NCBI RefSeq assembly: GCF_002937115.1
Contig: NZ_NHRY01000070.1
Location: 1 to 59,584 of the forward strand
Length of the DNA: 59,584 bases
Direction of reading: 5' to 3'
From: Rhodopila globiformis
Lineage (GTDB): Bacteria; Pseudomonadota; Alphaproteobacteria; Acetobacterales; Acetobacteraceae
In this document: piece by piece, positions 1 to 8,205 of the stretch
How positions within the stretch are numbered: position 1 is the stretch's first letter
How the letters are laid out: every line of letters starts with the position of its first letter
The notes under the pieces: generated by a model
What the model was told of the DNA's origin: nothing
The model's database searches: none
The model's input: only the letters and a program-made list of their open reading frames with translations
Made by a program: the position numbers and the translations under genes

Positions 1-369
1 GGCTCGGCGCAAAACGCAAGAACCTTACATCAGCGCCGGGACCGTGATTCTTTTCAGAATCCCCGGCCGCGCTGCCGATTCTTTTGTGTCGATGCCATGC
101 TATGGCTAAAATGAGGGGATACCTGAGGGTTTGACCTTCCGTTTTGGCAAACCGATGCTGTCAAACCCTTGATCTTTTGGAAATCCCCTCACCCCTTATC
201 CATAGTTCGGGTATGGCAGATCCGACGCGGACATTGCCACCGGAAACACGCAAATTCAGATTTACCGTTCCGGAACACGCGCATAGCAGCACCCGGGTTC
301 ACAAATTGGGCAGGCAGTAGACCTGGACTTCGGTTCGTCATAAAGTGGTGATGGGACACCGCAGCGGAT
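1..369. other. non-coding leader region with an inverted repeat
   Basis: I see no convincing gene here; the open frames on both strands lack family resemblance and ribosome-binding sites. The stretch holds one clear inverted repeat (126-169, listed separately) and presumably the promoter of the membrane protein that starts near 370. Confidence 0.5.
126..169. repeat. 10-bp perfect inverted repeat, 24-nt spacer
   Basis: AGGGTTTGAC (126-135) is repeated as its exact reverse complement at 160-169. No T-tract follows on either strand, so an operator or regulatory stem is as likely as a terminator. It lies about 200 bp upstream of the first gene. Confidence 0.4.
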
Positions 370-987
370 TTGCACGTGAAACAAAATTCCGTCACCGCCG
401 TGTGGATGGGCGCCGCGTTCGCGACAGCGGTAGGGCTGGCCGCGATCACGCTTGCCGTATCCGATTTCGCAACGACAGCACTGGGCCGGGCGTTGTGTGT
501 GACGACGCGGTTTTCGTTCCTGCTGTTCTGGGTCACCTATACCGGTGGGGCGCTGAAGACATTGTTCGGCGTGGCTTTTCAGCCCGTCGCCTGGCGTGGC
601 CGCGATTTCGGCCTGGCGTTTGCAGCGGCGCACCTGGTCAATATCGGGTTGTTCGTCTGGCTCTGTCGCATATCGGCCCAGCCGCCACTGTCACCGCCGG
701 TGTTCTGGTTCCTGGCCATCGGCACGATCTGGATCTACGTCGTTGCGTTGCTGTCCATACGGAGGCTGGCAAGGGCCATCGGCTATCTCCGCTGGCGCAT
801 GCTGCGCGTGGCCGGCATGGAGTATATTTCGCTGACGTTCCTGTTGACGTTCGTCGGCCATCGCCTGCATGGTTCCGCCTCCGGCATATTGCTTTACGTT
901 CCGTTTGCGACATTGTCGCTGGCGGGCAGCTTCCTGCGCCTGACGGCCTGGGCGAGCCGCGGCGCCATCGCCACCAAGCGCGCCTGA
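370..987 (+). CDS. multi-pass membrane protein, unknown function
   Basis: About 205 residues from a TTG start; a GTG two codons later (376) is an alternative and no strong ribosome-binding site separates them. The protein has about six hydrophobic segments (roughly residues 12-32, 43-60, 80-100, 112-132, 150-168 and 175-192) joined by short basic loops such as SIRRLARAIGYLRWR, so it is an inner-membrane protein. I recognise no catalytic motif or named family. It stands alone: the next gene is 228 bp away and encodes a secreted protein. Coding-like codon use and regularly spaced membrane segments make it likely real. Confidence 0.55.
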   Translation: MHVKQNSVTAVWMGAAFATAVGLAAITLAVSDFATTALGRALCVTTRFSFLLFWVTYTGGALKTLFGVAFQPVAWRGRDFGLAFAAAHLVNIGLFVWLCRISAQPPLSPPVFWFLAIGTIWIYVVALLSIRRLARAIGYLRWRMLRVAGMEYISLTFLLTFVGHRLHGSASGILLYVPFATLSLAGSFLRLTAWASRGAIATKRA

Positions 988-1180
988 TCGTCGCCTGCCT
1001 TCCGGAAACCGGTAGGCCATGGTTGCGCCGGCGGCACGTCCATCGGCGCCGATACTTGTTCCGACCAAATATCGCCCGGCGATTCCAACGCGACTCCGGC
1101 CGTCCGGGCGTTGTCCGCATTGTGATTGAAATCGCCACCAGCACAAATTCTTTGCACCTTGCCCATGCCGGCAAAGTCAT

Positions 1181-1208
1181 TCCACGATCAGGCCCCCATC
1201 ATCGTGGA
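1181..1208 (+). promoter_or_regulatory. hairpin covering the ribosome-binding site of the 1216 gene
   Basis: TCCACGAT (1181-1188) pairs perfectly with ATCGTGGA (1201-1208) across a 12-nt loop. The 3' arm contains most of the only Shine-Dalgarno-like sequence (GTGGAG, 1204-1209) before the ATG at 1216. Folding would hide the ribosome-binding site, so translational control is possible. This is inference from sequence alone. Confidence 0.35.
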
Positions 1209-1215
1209 GCAATCC

Positions 1216-1635
1216 ATGCACGCCAAGATCATGGCCGCCTCGCTGGGCATCGGCCTGCTGCTGGCCACCGGCGCCTGGGCCCAGCCCGCCGCCAACGTCA
1301 CCGCCGTCTGCAAGGACGGCTCGAGCTTCACCGGCGCTTCCCGGAGCGGCGCCTGCCGCGGCCATGGCGGCGTGGCCACCTGGGGCCCGGCGGCCGGCGC
1401 CACCGCGGCCGCGCCGGCCACCTCGGCGGCGAACGCACCACCGGCCTCGGGCGGCAAGACGACAGCCCCGGCGGCCGGCGGGGGCCGCGGGCAGGTCTGG
1501 GTCAACACCAGCACCAAGGTCTACCATTGCCCGGGCGACCGCTACTACGGCAAGACCAAGGCCGGCACCTACATGTCCGAGTCCGCCGCGAAGGCGGCCG
1601 GTGATCGCCCCGCTGGCGGCAAGGCCTGCTCGTAA
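1216..1635 (+). CDS. small secreted protein with DUF3761-like region
   Basis: 139 residues. The open frame extends upstream to 1126, but the ATG at 1216 gives a clean signal peptide (MHAKIMAASLGIGLLLATGA, cleavage probably after AWA) and has GTGGAG in front. The mature part has a cysteine motif CKDGSSFTGASRSGACRGHG typical of DUF3761, then an Ala/Pro/Gly-rich linker (about residues 60-90). The C-terminal block, WVNTSTKVYHCPGDRYYGKT to GKACS, contains a second cysteine pair. Such proteins are predicted to be periplasmic or surface-exposed; function is unknown. A hairpin overlapping the ribosome-binding site precedes it. Confidence 0.75.
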   Translation: MHAKIMAASLGIGLLLATGAWAQPAANVTAVCKDGSSFTGASRSGACRGHGGVATWGPAAGATAAAPATSAANAPPASGGKTTAPAAGGGRGQVWVNTSTKVYHCPGDRYYGKTKAGTYMSESAAKAAGDRPAGGKACS

Positions 1636-1679
1636 CGGACTGGAGCCAATGAGCCGTGGGGCGGGCGCTCCGCTGCCAG

Positions 1680-2423
1680 TCACGGCTGCGGCTTCCTGCC
1701 TGAGCCGGCGCCGCGTCGCCGTCCGGCCTTCCTTGGCGGCCGCGCCCTGGACTTGCGAAGGGCGGCGGCGGCGAACTCCTCCAGCGCTTCGAGGACAGCC
1801 GGATCCAGCGATTCAAGCGGCTGCTCCGCCCGAAGCTCATCGCCGTACAAAGTTGCCGCCAGGGACTGACGGAACGGCAGCGGGTTGCCGCGCTGCCGGG
1901 CGGCGACCGCGAAATGCGTGGTTGTTTCGTCCGGAACGGCGACGATGCCGAAGCCCGCGTGGAACGGTCCGGCATCGAACAGGCGCATGGCAAGGACCGT
2001 GCCGTCCTCTGCGCTGGCTTCCAGCCCCTTGTCCATCAGCCAGAGGCGGCGGTCCGCATCCAGCAAATCCTCGAGCCAGAGCCCGGCCGCCTCATGACGC
2101 CCGGCCACCCGGAATATCGAGAACCAGGCCCGTGCCATCGCCTGCGCCAAGGCCCGGTCAGGGGCGCTGAGCTGGCCGGCTTTCTCCTCCAGGAACCGGT
2201 CATACGCCCGGCGGCCACGCTGGTTCGGCTCGAACAGCGCGACGTCGGTGACCATCTCCGGCACCTCGCCTTTCACCAGGGCGTCGATGTCCGCCCAGGG
2301 CACGACCTGTTTGACGGCACGGGTCAAATCGGCGCGGTTGCATGCGGTGGCCGCCAGGCGCAGTACGCGCTGGATCCCGGCGCGGATCGGGCGATACGCC
2401 TCAAGCACTTCGGCACGATCCAT
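1680..2423 (-). CDS. conserved hypothetical protein
   Basis: 247 residues from the ATG at 2423 (MDRAEVLEAYRPIRAGIQRV). The open frame runs back to 2804, but that extension overlaps the divergent aminotransferase and looks non-coding. The protein is soluble and mostly alpha/beta, with no signal peptide. Its last 25 residues are very rich in Arg and Lys (AGRRRGAGSGRKPQP), which could bind nucleic acid. I see no known catalytic motif and give no function. It is divergently transcribed from the aminotransferase across a 91-bp gap that probably holds both promoters. Confidence 0.65.
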   Translation of the reverse strand: MDRAEVLEAYRPIRAGIQRVLRLAATACNRADLTRAVKQVVPWADIDALVKGEVPEMVTDVALFEPNQRGRRAYDRFLEEKAGQLSAPDRALAQAMARAWFSIFRVAGRHEAAGLWLEDLLDADRRLWLMDKGLEASAEDGTVLAMRLFDAGPFHAGFGIVAVPDETTTHFAVAARQRGNPLPFRQSLAATLYGDELRAEQPLESLDPAVLEALEEFAAAALRKSRARPPRKAGRRRGAGSGRKPQP

Positions 2424-2514
2424 GTCCGTCAGCCTCCTTCCGGCCGGCCCGCACGTCCGGCCGCCCCACCGCGCCACTAGGTTCGGCAGCCCGTCGCGTG
2501 CCACACTGGCAGGC

Positions 2515-3696
2515 ATGGCACCGCAAGCGCCCGGCACGTCACTATCCCTCGGCCATCCCATGCGCAACGCATGGGACCTGGACCCGGATTTCCTCACCGT
2601 CAACCACGGCTCCTTCGGCGCGACGCCGCGCGTCGTGCAGGAGGCGCAGCGCGCCTGGCAGGATCGCATGGAGCGGCAGCCGACACGCTTCATGATGACG
2701 GTCCTGCCCGATGCCCTGCGCCAGGCCGCCGCCGCGCTCGGCGGGTTCCTCAACGGCGCCGGGACGGACATCGCGTTCGTCGACAACGCCACCACCGGCT
2801 GCAACGCGGTGCTGCGGTCGCTGGCGCTGCGGCCGGGGGACGAGGTGCTGATCCTCAGCCACGCCTACGGCGCGATCCGCAACACCGTCCGCTTCGTCAC
2901 CGATCGCGTCGGCGCCCGCATCGCCGAGGCCGCCGTCCCCTTTCCGCAGCCGGCGGAGGACGCGCTGACCGCCGCCGTCGCCGCGGCGATCACCCCGCGC
3001 ACCCGGGTGGCGGTGATCGACCACGTCACCTCCGGCAGTGCCATCGTCCTGCCCGCGGCCCGGATTGTCCGCGCCTGCCATGACGCCGGCGTGCCGGTGC
3101 TGATCGACGGCGCCCACGCGCCGGGGCAGGTCGATGTCGATCTGGCGGCGATCGGGGCCGACTGGTACGCCGGCAACTGCCACAAGTGGCTCTGCGCCCC
3201 GAAAGGCTGCGCCTTCCTGCACGCAAACCCGGCGCGCCAGGCGGACCTGCACCCGGTGACCATCTCGCACGGCTACGGCAAGGGGTTCCTGGCGGAATTC
3301 GACTGGACCGGCACCACCGACCCGAGCCGCTTCCTGGCGGTGACCGAGGCGATCGATTTCCACCGGCAGCTTGGCGACGCCGCGCTGCGGACCCGCAACC
3401 GGGACCTCGCCGCCGCCGGCACTGCCTGCCTCGCCCAACGGCTCAACACCGAGGCCGGGGCCACCGGGGCGACGGCGTGCGCGATGGGCACGGTCCGCCT
3501 GCCCGTCGCCGACGCCACGCCGGAGCACGCGCTGGCGATCCGGGCGCGGCTGCTGCAGGCCGGCACCGACGCGCCGGTGCACGCGATGGACGGCGCGCTC
3601 TGGCTGCGGCTGTCGGCCTTCGCCTACAACCAGATCGACGACTACGAGCGGCTGGCCGACATCGTCGCCGCGGCCGTGCGCGAGGACACGGCATGA
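2515..3696 (+). CDS. class V aminotransferase, isopenicillin-N-epimerase-like
   Basis: 393 residues. Fold-type I PLP enzyme of the CefD-like group, which contains epimerases, desulfurases and lyases. The N-terminus (LGHPMRNAWDLDPDFLTVNH, then GSFG) is typical and sets the start at 2515 (ATG) rather than the upstream extension; the ATG at 2560 is a second option. IDGAHAPGQ carries the cofactor-binding Asp and His. GNCHKWL gives the Schiff-base lysine at about residue 224. A C-terminal small domain ends in LWLRLSAFAYNQIDDYE. The substrate cannot be told from sequence. The gene is monocistronic and followed by a short palindromic repeat. Confidence 0.85.
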   Translation: MAPQAPGTSLSLGHPMRNAWDLDPDFLTVNHGSFGATPRVVQEAQRAWQDRMERQPTRFMMTVLPDALRQAAAALGGFLNGAGTDIAFVDNATTGCNAVLRSLALRPGDEVLILSHAYGAIRNTVRFVTDRVGARIAEAAVPFPQPAEDALTAAVAAAITPRTRVAVIDHVTSGSAIVLPAARIVRACHDAGVPVLIDGAHAPGQVDVDLAAIGADWYAGNCHKWLCAPKGCAFLHANPARQADLHPVTISHGYGKGFLAEFDWTGTTDPSRFLAVTEAIDFHRQLGDAALRTRNRDLAAAGTACLAQRLNTEAGATGATACAMGTVRLPVADATPEHALAIRARLLQAGTDAPVHAMDGALWLRLSAFAYNQIDDYERLADIVAAAVREDTA

Positions 3697-3731
3697 GCCA
3701 TGGGTTCATCAGCCGGTCGTCGCGCGCCCTC

Positions 3732-3756
3732 ACCGTCATGGACCGTCCGGGCCATG
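3732..3756. repeat. short GTCATGG/CCATGAC palindrome
   Basis: CGTCATGG at the left end and CCATGACG at the right enclose a 9-nt loop. It is a minimal copy of the palindrome family found at least eight more times in this window, placed just downstream of the aminotransferase gene. Confidence 0.6.
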
Positions 3757-3889
3757 ACGATGGGGACACGCCGCCCGTGCGTCCCGGCCTGCCTGCGGTT
3801 CGCCGTGGCAAACAATTGCGCCTGGATGTCATTGCGGACTGTTGCCGAAGCGTGCGAGCCTGCCTCCGGCCGACGAACAGGATGCAGCC

Positions 3890-4894
3890 ATGACGGACAC
3901 CCCCCGGAGCCAGCCCGCGAAGACGCGCACCCGTGCGCCGCTGCCCTGGGCACCCGGCGAGAAGATCGACTTCGGCGCCTGCCGATCGATCAAGGTCACC
4001 TGCGTCTCCGAAGTCGGCTGGGCCGACAGCCGCGAAATGCTGCAGGACATCGATGCCGGCGGCGGCGCCACGGCGAGCCAGTGGCGCATGCCCTGGCACG
4101 AACAGAACGCGCGTGGCAGTTGCAGCCTACTGGAGGTCGAGGGTCTCGACGGCGGGCGCCGGCGCCTGCTGATCGACGCGGGATGGAACCGCGACTACAT
4201 GCGCGAGCGGCTCGCCGCGACCGGCGTCGCGGACCTGATCGCCGCCGGCGGGGTGGAGGCGCTGTTCATCACCCACGAGCACATCGACCACCTGTTCGGC
4301 CTGCAGGCGGTGCTGGAACTGAAGCCCGACATCACGATCCATATCCCCGAAACCTTCCACGTCGAGGCCCAGCGCTTCATCGCCGGCGCCGATTTCCCCG
4401 AAGCCCATGCCGCCAACGCGGTCGCGCATCGCGGCGAGATCGTGCGCCTCGAGCTTGGTGGCGTGCATGTGCTGATGCCCGGGCTTGCGGCCGTCGGCTT
4501 CGACCAGCAGATCATGCTGGACATCGAGGGCGAGCAGTCGCTGTACGCGAACCTCGAGCGCGAGGGGCTGGTCGCCCTGACCGGCTGCGGCCACCATTCG
4601 TTCGAGCGCATCGCCGCCTTCGCTGCCGAGCGCCTGGCCCGCGGCGAGACGCTGCACGGCCTCTACGGCGGCCTGCACATCGCCCCGTTCGGCCCGCTGT
4701 CGCCCGAACAGGCCGCCCGGGTGCGCGACATGGGCCGGTACGGCTTCAGCCGCATCGCCTGCAACCACTGCACCGGCCTGGCCGCGGTCGAGCTGATGGT
4801 CGAACTCGGTTACCCGGTGGTGCGCGGCACCGGCCGTGACGGGTCGGTGAGCGATCTCTATGTCGGCAATGGCGATACAGTGACATTCGGCTGA
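3890..4894 (+). CDS. metallo-beta-lactamase-fold hydrolase (COG1237-like)
   Basis: 334 residues from ATG 3890; an upstream in-frame ATG at 3842 lacks a ribosome-binding site and adds atypical sequence. The zinc-binding motif THEHIDH (H129, H131, D133, H134) is intact, and GCGHHS plus a late CNHCTG are further likely ligands. The overall order resembles the COG1237 family annotated as dihydropterin-aminobenzene-phosphate synthase-like hydrolases, cytosolic and without a signal peptide. It lies 131 bp upstream of bciB on the same strand, and the alpha/beta hydrolase follows bciB, so the three may be co-expressed. Whether it acts in pigment metabolism is speculation. Confidence 0.8.
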   Translation: MTDTPRSQPAKTRTRAPLPWAPGEKIDFGACRSIKVTCVSEVGWADSREMLQDIDAGGGATASQWRMPWHEQNARGSCSLLEVEGLDGGRRRLLIDAGWNRDYMRERLAATGVADLIAAGGVEALFITHEHIDHLFGLQAVLELKPDITIHIPETFHVEAQRFIAGADFPEAHAANAVAHRGEIVRLELGGVHVLMPGLAAVGFDQQIMLDIEGEQSLYANLEREGLVALTGCGHHSFERIAAFAAERLARGETLHGLYGGLHIAPFGPLSPEQAARVRDMGRYGFSRIACNHCTGLAAVELMVELGYPVVRGTGRDGSVSDLYVGNGDTVTFG

Positions 4895-5025
4895 TCGCGC
4901 AAAGACCGCCACCCGCGCAGGCGGGCGATCCGCCCGCCCCGGCTTTTCATGGCCTTCACGTCCGTGGGAGGTTATGCACGCGCGCCGGATCGGCGGCACG
5001 GACCAAGCAAAGGCGGGGGCAGATC

Positions 5026-6252
5026 GTGGACCTGGAACACACACCAACGGTATGGGCGCCGCCCCTGCGGGACGCCGCGCCGCGCGGCCTGTGCACCGAC
5101 TGCGGTCTCTCCCGCAGCGAGGACCCGAAGCGCTGCGGCAAGGCCTGCCAGTTCATCCATCCCGACTACCCCGCCGCCGAGGCCCGCGTCCACGGCCGCA
5201 CCCGCGACCCGCAGCGTCCGGACGAGTTGTACTTCGGCCCGTTCCGCCGCATGCTGCGCGCCGCCATGGTCAACCCGCTGCCCGGCGCGCAATGGACCGG
5301 CATCACCACCCGCATCGGCCAGCGCCTGCTGGAAACCGGCGCGGTCGATGCCGTGCTGACAATGGCGGCGGACCCCGACGACCGCTGGCGGCCGGTGCCG
5401 GTGCTGGTGACCGACCCCGCCGGCATGGCGCAGTGCCGCGGCATGCGCATGGGCTACGCGCCGCTGCTGTCGCTGCTGGAGCCGGCGCGCGCGAAAGGCT
5501 TCAAGCGCCTCGCCGTCATCGGCATCCCCTGCCAGGTCTACGCCCTGCGCGCGATCGAGCGGGAACTGGGGCTGGAGCGGCTGTACGTCATCGGCACCCC
5601 GTGCTCCGACAACACCACCACCGCGCGGTTCCACGAGTTCCTGGCGCTGCTGGCGGATGACCCCGGCACCATCACCTACCTGGAGTTCCGCGCCGACTTC
5701 CATGTCGAGCTGCGCTTCACCGACGGCCGGGTGAAGGAGATCCCGTTCCTGCTGCTGCCGATCTCCAAGCTGCCGCAGGACTTCTTCCCGCTGACCTGCC
5801 GCACCTGCGTGGACTACACCAACGTGCTGGCCGACATCACCGTCGGCTACATGGGCGGCCAGGGCGAGCAGTGGCTGCTGGTGCGCAACCAGCGCGGCGA
5901 GGAACTGCTGGCGGCCCTGGGCGACGAGGTCCGCCTCTCCACCCCCGGCAGCGCCGGCAAGCGCAAGGGTCCGGTCACCGGCTTCCTGAAAAACACCGAG
6001 CGCGCCGCCGGCGGCCTGCCGGTGCGCGGCATGCCCAATTTCATGCGCCCCCTCGTCGGCTGGCTGATGCCGCGAGTCGGCCCGCGCGGCCTGGAATTCG
6101 CCCGCGCCCGGGTGGAGATGAAGGCGATCGAGACCGTCCTGCACCTGCGCCGCGCCCATCCGAAGCGGCTGCGCACCATGGTGCCCGACCATGTCTGGGC
6201 ATTGGTCGAACCCTACGGCCTGACACGCGAGCCGCCGGACCAGGGAGGCTAG
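5026..6252 (+). CDS. bciB: divinyl chlorophyllide a 8-vinyl-reductase, BciB type
   Basis: 408 residues, GTG start. It belongs to the FrhB/F420-dehydrogenase beta family and matches, from memory, cyanobacterial BciB (Slr1923) along its whole length: a cysteine-rich start (C23, C26, C37, C41 in LCTDCGLSRSEDPKRCGKAC), then HGRTRDPQRPDELYFG, GAQWTGI, IGIPCQVYALRAIERELGLE and TCRTCVDYTNVLADITVGYM (C258 and C261 probable cluster ligands). BciB uses reduced ferredoxin, FAD and iron-sulfur clusters to reduce the 8-vinyl group of divinyl (proto)chlorophyllide. No other bacteriochlorophyll gene is in the window, so it lies outside a photosynthesis cluster. A more general FrhB-type reductase is the alternative. 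Confidence 0.8.
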   Translation: MDLEHTPTVWAPPLRDAAPRGLCTDCGLSRSEDPKRCGKACQFIHPDYPAAEARVHGRTRDPQRPDELYFGPFRRMLRAAMVNPLPGAQWTGITTRIGQRLLETGAVDAVLTMAADPDDRWRPVPVLVTDPAGMAQCRGMRMGYAPLLSLLEPARAKGFKRLAVIGIPCQVYALRAIERELGLERLYVIGTPCSDNTTTARFHEFLALLADDPGTITYLEFRADFHVELRFTDGRVKEIPFLLLPISKLPQDFFPLTCRTCVDYTNVLADITVGYMGGQGEQWLLVRNQRGEELLAALGDEVRLSTPGSAGKRKGPVTGFLKNTERAAGGLPVRGMPNFMRPLVGWLMPRVGPRGLEFARARVEMKAIETVLHLRRAHPKRLRTMVPDHVWALVEPYGLTREPPDQGG

Positions 6253-6255
6253 CGG

Positions 6256-7170
6256 CTGTTCTTCATCCCCCTGCTGGTCGCCGCCGGCCTCGCTGGCGGC
6301 GGCCTGTGGCTCTACACTCCGGATGAACCGCGCTCGGTACTGGTGGCCGAGTATGCCCAGCCGCCCTCGGTCTTCCTGACCGTCGCCGGCATCCGCCTGC
6401 ACGTGCGCGACACCGGTCCGCGGACGGCGCCGGCGATCATCATGCTGCACGGACTGGGATCGAGCCTGCACACCTGGGACGCCTGGGCCGCCAGGCTGTC
6501 GCACCACTACCGGGTGATCCGCTACGACCTGCCCGGCTTCGGGCTGACCGGCCCCGACCCGACCGGCGACTATTCCGAGGCCCGCGGGCTTCAGGTGCTG
6601 GGCGCGCTGATGGACTCACTGGGCGTGCGGCACGCCTCGCTGATCGGCAATTCGATGGGCGGCGAACTGGCGTGGGAGTTCGCCGCGGCGCATCCCGACC
6701 GGGTGGACAAGCTGGTGCTGATCTCGCCTGAGGGCTTCGCCAGCCCGATGTTCGCCTACAACAAGCCGCCGGACGTGCCGTGGGTGGCGAAGCTGCTGCC
6801 CTACACCCTGCCAACGGCGCTGCTGCGGATGGGCCTCGAGCCGGCTTACGGCGATCCGTCCCGGCTGAGCGACGACGTGGTGCGGCGCTACCGCGACATG
6901 ATCCTCGCACCCGGCGTGCGCGAGGCCCTGCTGGCGCGGGCGGCGCAGGTGCGGCTGCAACCGCCCGAGCCCATGCTGCGGCGCATCCGGGCGCCGACAC
7001 TGCTGGTCTGGGGCGAGAAGGACGCGCTGATCCCGTACCGCAACGCCGGCGACTACCTGGCGGTGATGCCGAACTGGCGCCTGCTGGTGTTCGGCGACCT
7101 CGGCCACGTGCCGATGGAGGAAGCCCCGGCCCGTTCCCTGGCGCCGGTGGCGATGTTCCTGGCGCAGTAG
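6256..7170 (+). CDS. membrane-anchored alpha/beta hydrolase
   Basis: Serine hydrolase with HGLGSS oxyanion loop, nucleophile elbow GNSMGG (Ser about 133 from this start), acid in VWGEKDAL and a C-terminal GDLGHVP histidine. The first ATG/GTG-type start is GTG 6343, but the frame is open right from the bciB stop codon and encodes a clear membrane anchor (LFFIPLLVAAGLAGGGLWLY) followed by TPDEPR, usual for this family. A strong GGGAGG (6243-6248) lies just before a CTG at 6256, so I propose CTG initiation there. The short form from 6343 would be a cytosolic enzyme. The gene is coupled to bciB. Substrate unknown; an ester or lipid is likely. Confidence 0.75.
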   Translation: MFFIPLLVAAGLAGGGLWLYTPDEPRSVLVAEYAQPPSVFLTVAGIRLHVRDTGPRTAPAIIMLHGLGSSLHTWDAWAARLSHHYRVIRYDLPGFGLTGPDPTGDYSEARGLQVLGALMDSLGVRHASLIGNSMGGELAWEFAAAHPDRVDKLVLISPEGFASPMFAYNKPPDVPWVAKLLPYTLPTALLRMGLEPAYGDPSRLSDDVVRRYRDMILAPGVREALLARAAQVRLQPPEPMLRRIRAPTLLVWGEKDALIPYRNAGDYLAVMPNWRLLVFGDLGHVPMEEAPARSLAPVAMFLAQ

Positions 7171-7255
7171 GCGCAGGCGTCGCGTGCGCCGGGCGGAACG
7201 GTTATGATGCCTTAAATCCTTCATCCCTGGTTCGCGAGCGCACGACGGTCACAGC

Positions 7256-7663
7256 ATGGACATCGATATCTCGCCACTGGCACGCGCCATCGAACGGCTT
7301 GAGGAAGGCGTCGCCGTCTATCAGCGGGATACGTCCCAGACGCTGATCCGCGATGGCCTGGTTCAGCGGTTCGAATTCACGTACGAGATCAGCCACAAGC
7401 TTCTGCGCCGCTACCTGGCGGCGAATCCGGGACCGCCGGAGCTGATCAGCGGCATGAATTTCGCTGATATCATCCGCCTCGGCAATGAGCAGGGGTTGCT
7501 GCTTGGCGACTGGCGGCGCTGGAAGACCTTCCGCGACATGCGGGCCCGCACCAGCCACAGTTATGACGAGGCCGTCGCGTTGGAGGTTGTCGCCGGCATT
7601 CCTGCCTTTCTCGACGAAGCCCGTGTCCTGCGTGACCGCCTGCGGGCGAGGCTGGCGCCATGA
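7256..7663 (+). CDS. hepT: HEPN-domain protein, HepT/HI0074-like toxin
   Basis: 135 residues, all helical. It matches the nucleotidyltransferase substrate-binding (HI0074, HEPN) family: LEEGVAVYQRD, RFEFTYEISHKLL and the signature R-x4-H-x-Y at R96, H101 and Y103 (RARTSHSY). In characterised HepT/MntA modules this motif is the RNase centre, and the tyrosine is AMPylated by the partner to neutralise it. The stop overlaps the start of the MNT partner by 4 nt (ATGA), as in other modules. Start ATG 7256 was chosen because it begins the family N-terminus. Confidence 0.8.
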   Translation: MDIDISPLARAIERLEEGVAVYQRDTSQTLIRDGLVQRFEFTYEISHKLLRRYLAANPGPPELISGMNFADIIRLGNEQGLLLGDWRRWKTFRDMRARTSHSYDEAVALEVVAGIPAFLDEARVLRDRLRARLAP

Positions 7664-7980
7664 ACGTACCGCCCATCGACATCACGGAACAGGACTGGGT
7701 GATCGTCCGCGACATCCTGCACCGGCACGTGCCGGATTACACGGTGTGGGCATTCGGCTCGCGGGCGAAACGCACCGCCCGGCGGTTTTCCGACCTCGAC
7801 CTCGCCATCATCACCGACACCCCCCTGCCATTCGACGTCGGCGGGGCGTTGCGGGAGGATTTTTCCGAATCCGACCTGCCGTTCCGCGTGGACATACTCG
7901 ACTGGGCGACGACAGGCGATGCGTTCCGGCGCCGGGTGGAGCAGGACAAGGTCGTCATCCAGGCTGCCCATCATCCGTAA
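7660..7980 (+). CDS. mntA: MNT-domain nucleotidyltransferase, MntA-like antitoxin
   Basis: 106 residues, a minimal nucleotidyltransferase domain of the HI0073/MNT family. The active-site signature GS-x10-DxD is complete (G33 S34, D45, D47; FGSRAKRTARRFSDLDLAII), so it should be catalytically competent. Known family members transfer AMP onto the tyrosine of the HEPN partner. It starts inside the stop codon of the HEPN gene (4-nt overlap), so the two are translated together. The C-terminal part (DWATTGDAFRRRVEQDKVVI) is also typical. Confidence 0.8.
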   Translation: MNVPPIDITEQDWVIVRDILHRHVPDYTVWAFGSRAKRTARRFSDLDLAIITDTPLPFDVGGALREDFSESDLPFRVDILDWATTGDAFRRRVEQDKVVIQAAHHP

Positions 7981-8205
7981 ACTCCTGGTGTCCCCCCAAC
8001 ACTGACCGTTGCAACGTCGTCATGCCGGGCGGGCGGCCGCGTCTTCCTGTGCCGAGTGCCGGAAGACTGCCGGATTGAATGGCGAGAGGCCAGTTGCGAG
8101 CCATGGGTGTGAGCTGCCTCACAGCAAAAAATGCAGTTCCTATCTATGAATAGGCAATAAGTCCTTGGAGTTAACCGCAGGCGCTATCGCAAAGAGGATC
8201 TCCCA

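Noticed and set aside
345-1604. 419-codon open frame on the plus strand
   Set aside because: Arg/His/Pro-rich, no family-like motif; it is a shadow of the membrane-protein and secreted-protein genes in another frame.
8010-8040. GTCATGCCGGGCGG sequence resembling a palindromic element
   Set aside because: Only one arm is visible; no complementary arm, so at most a degraded end of the family.
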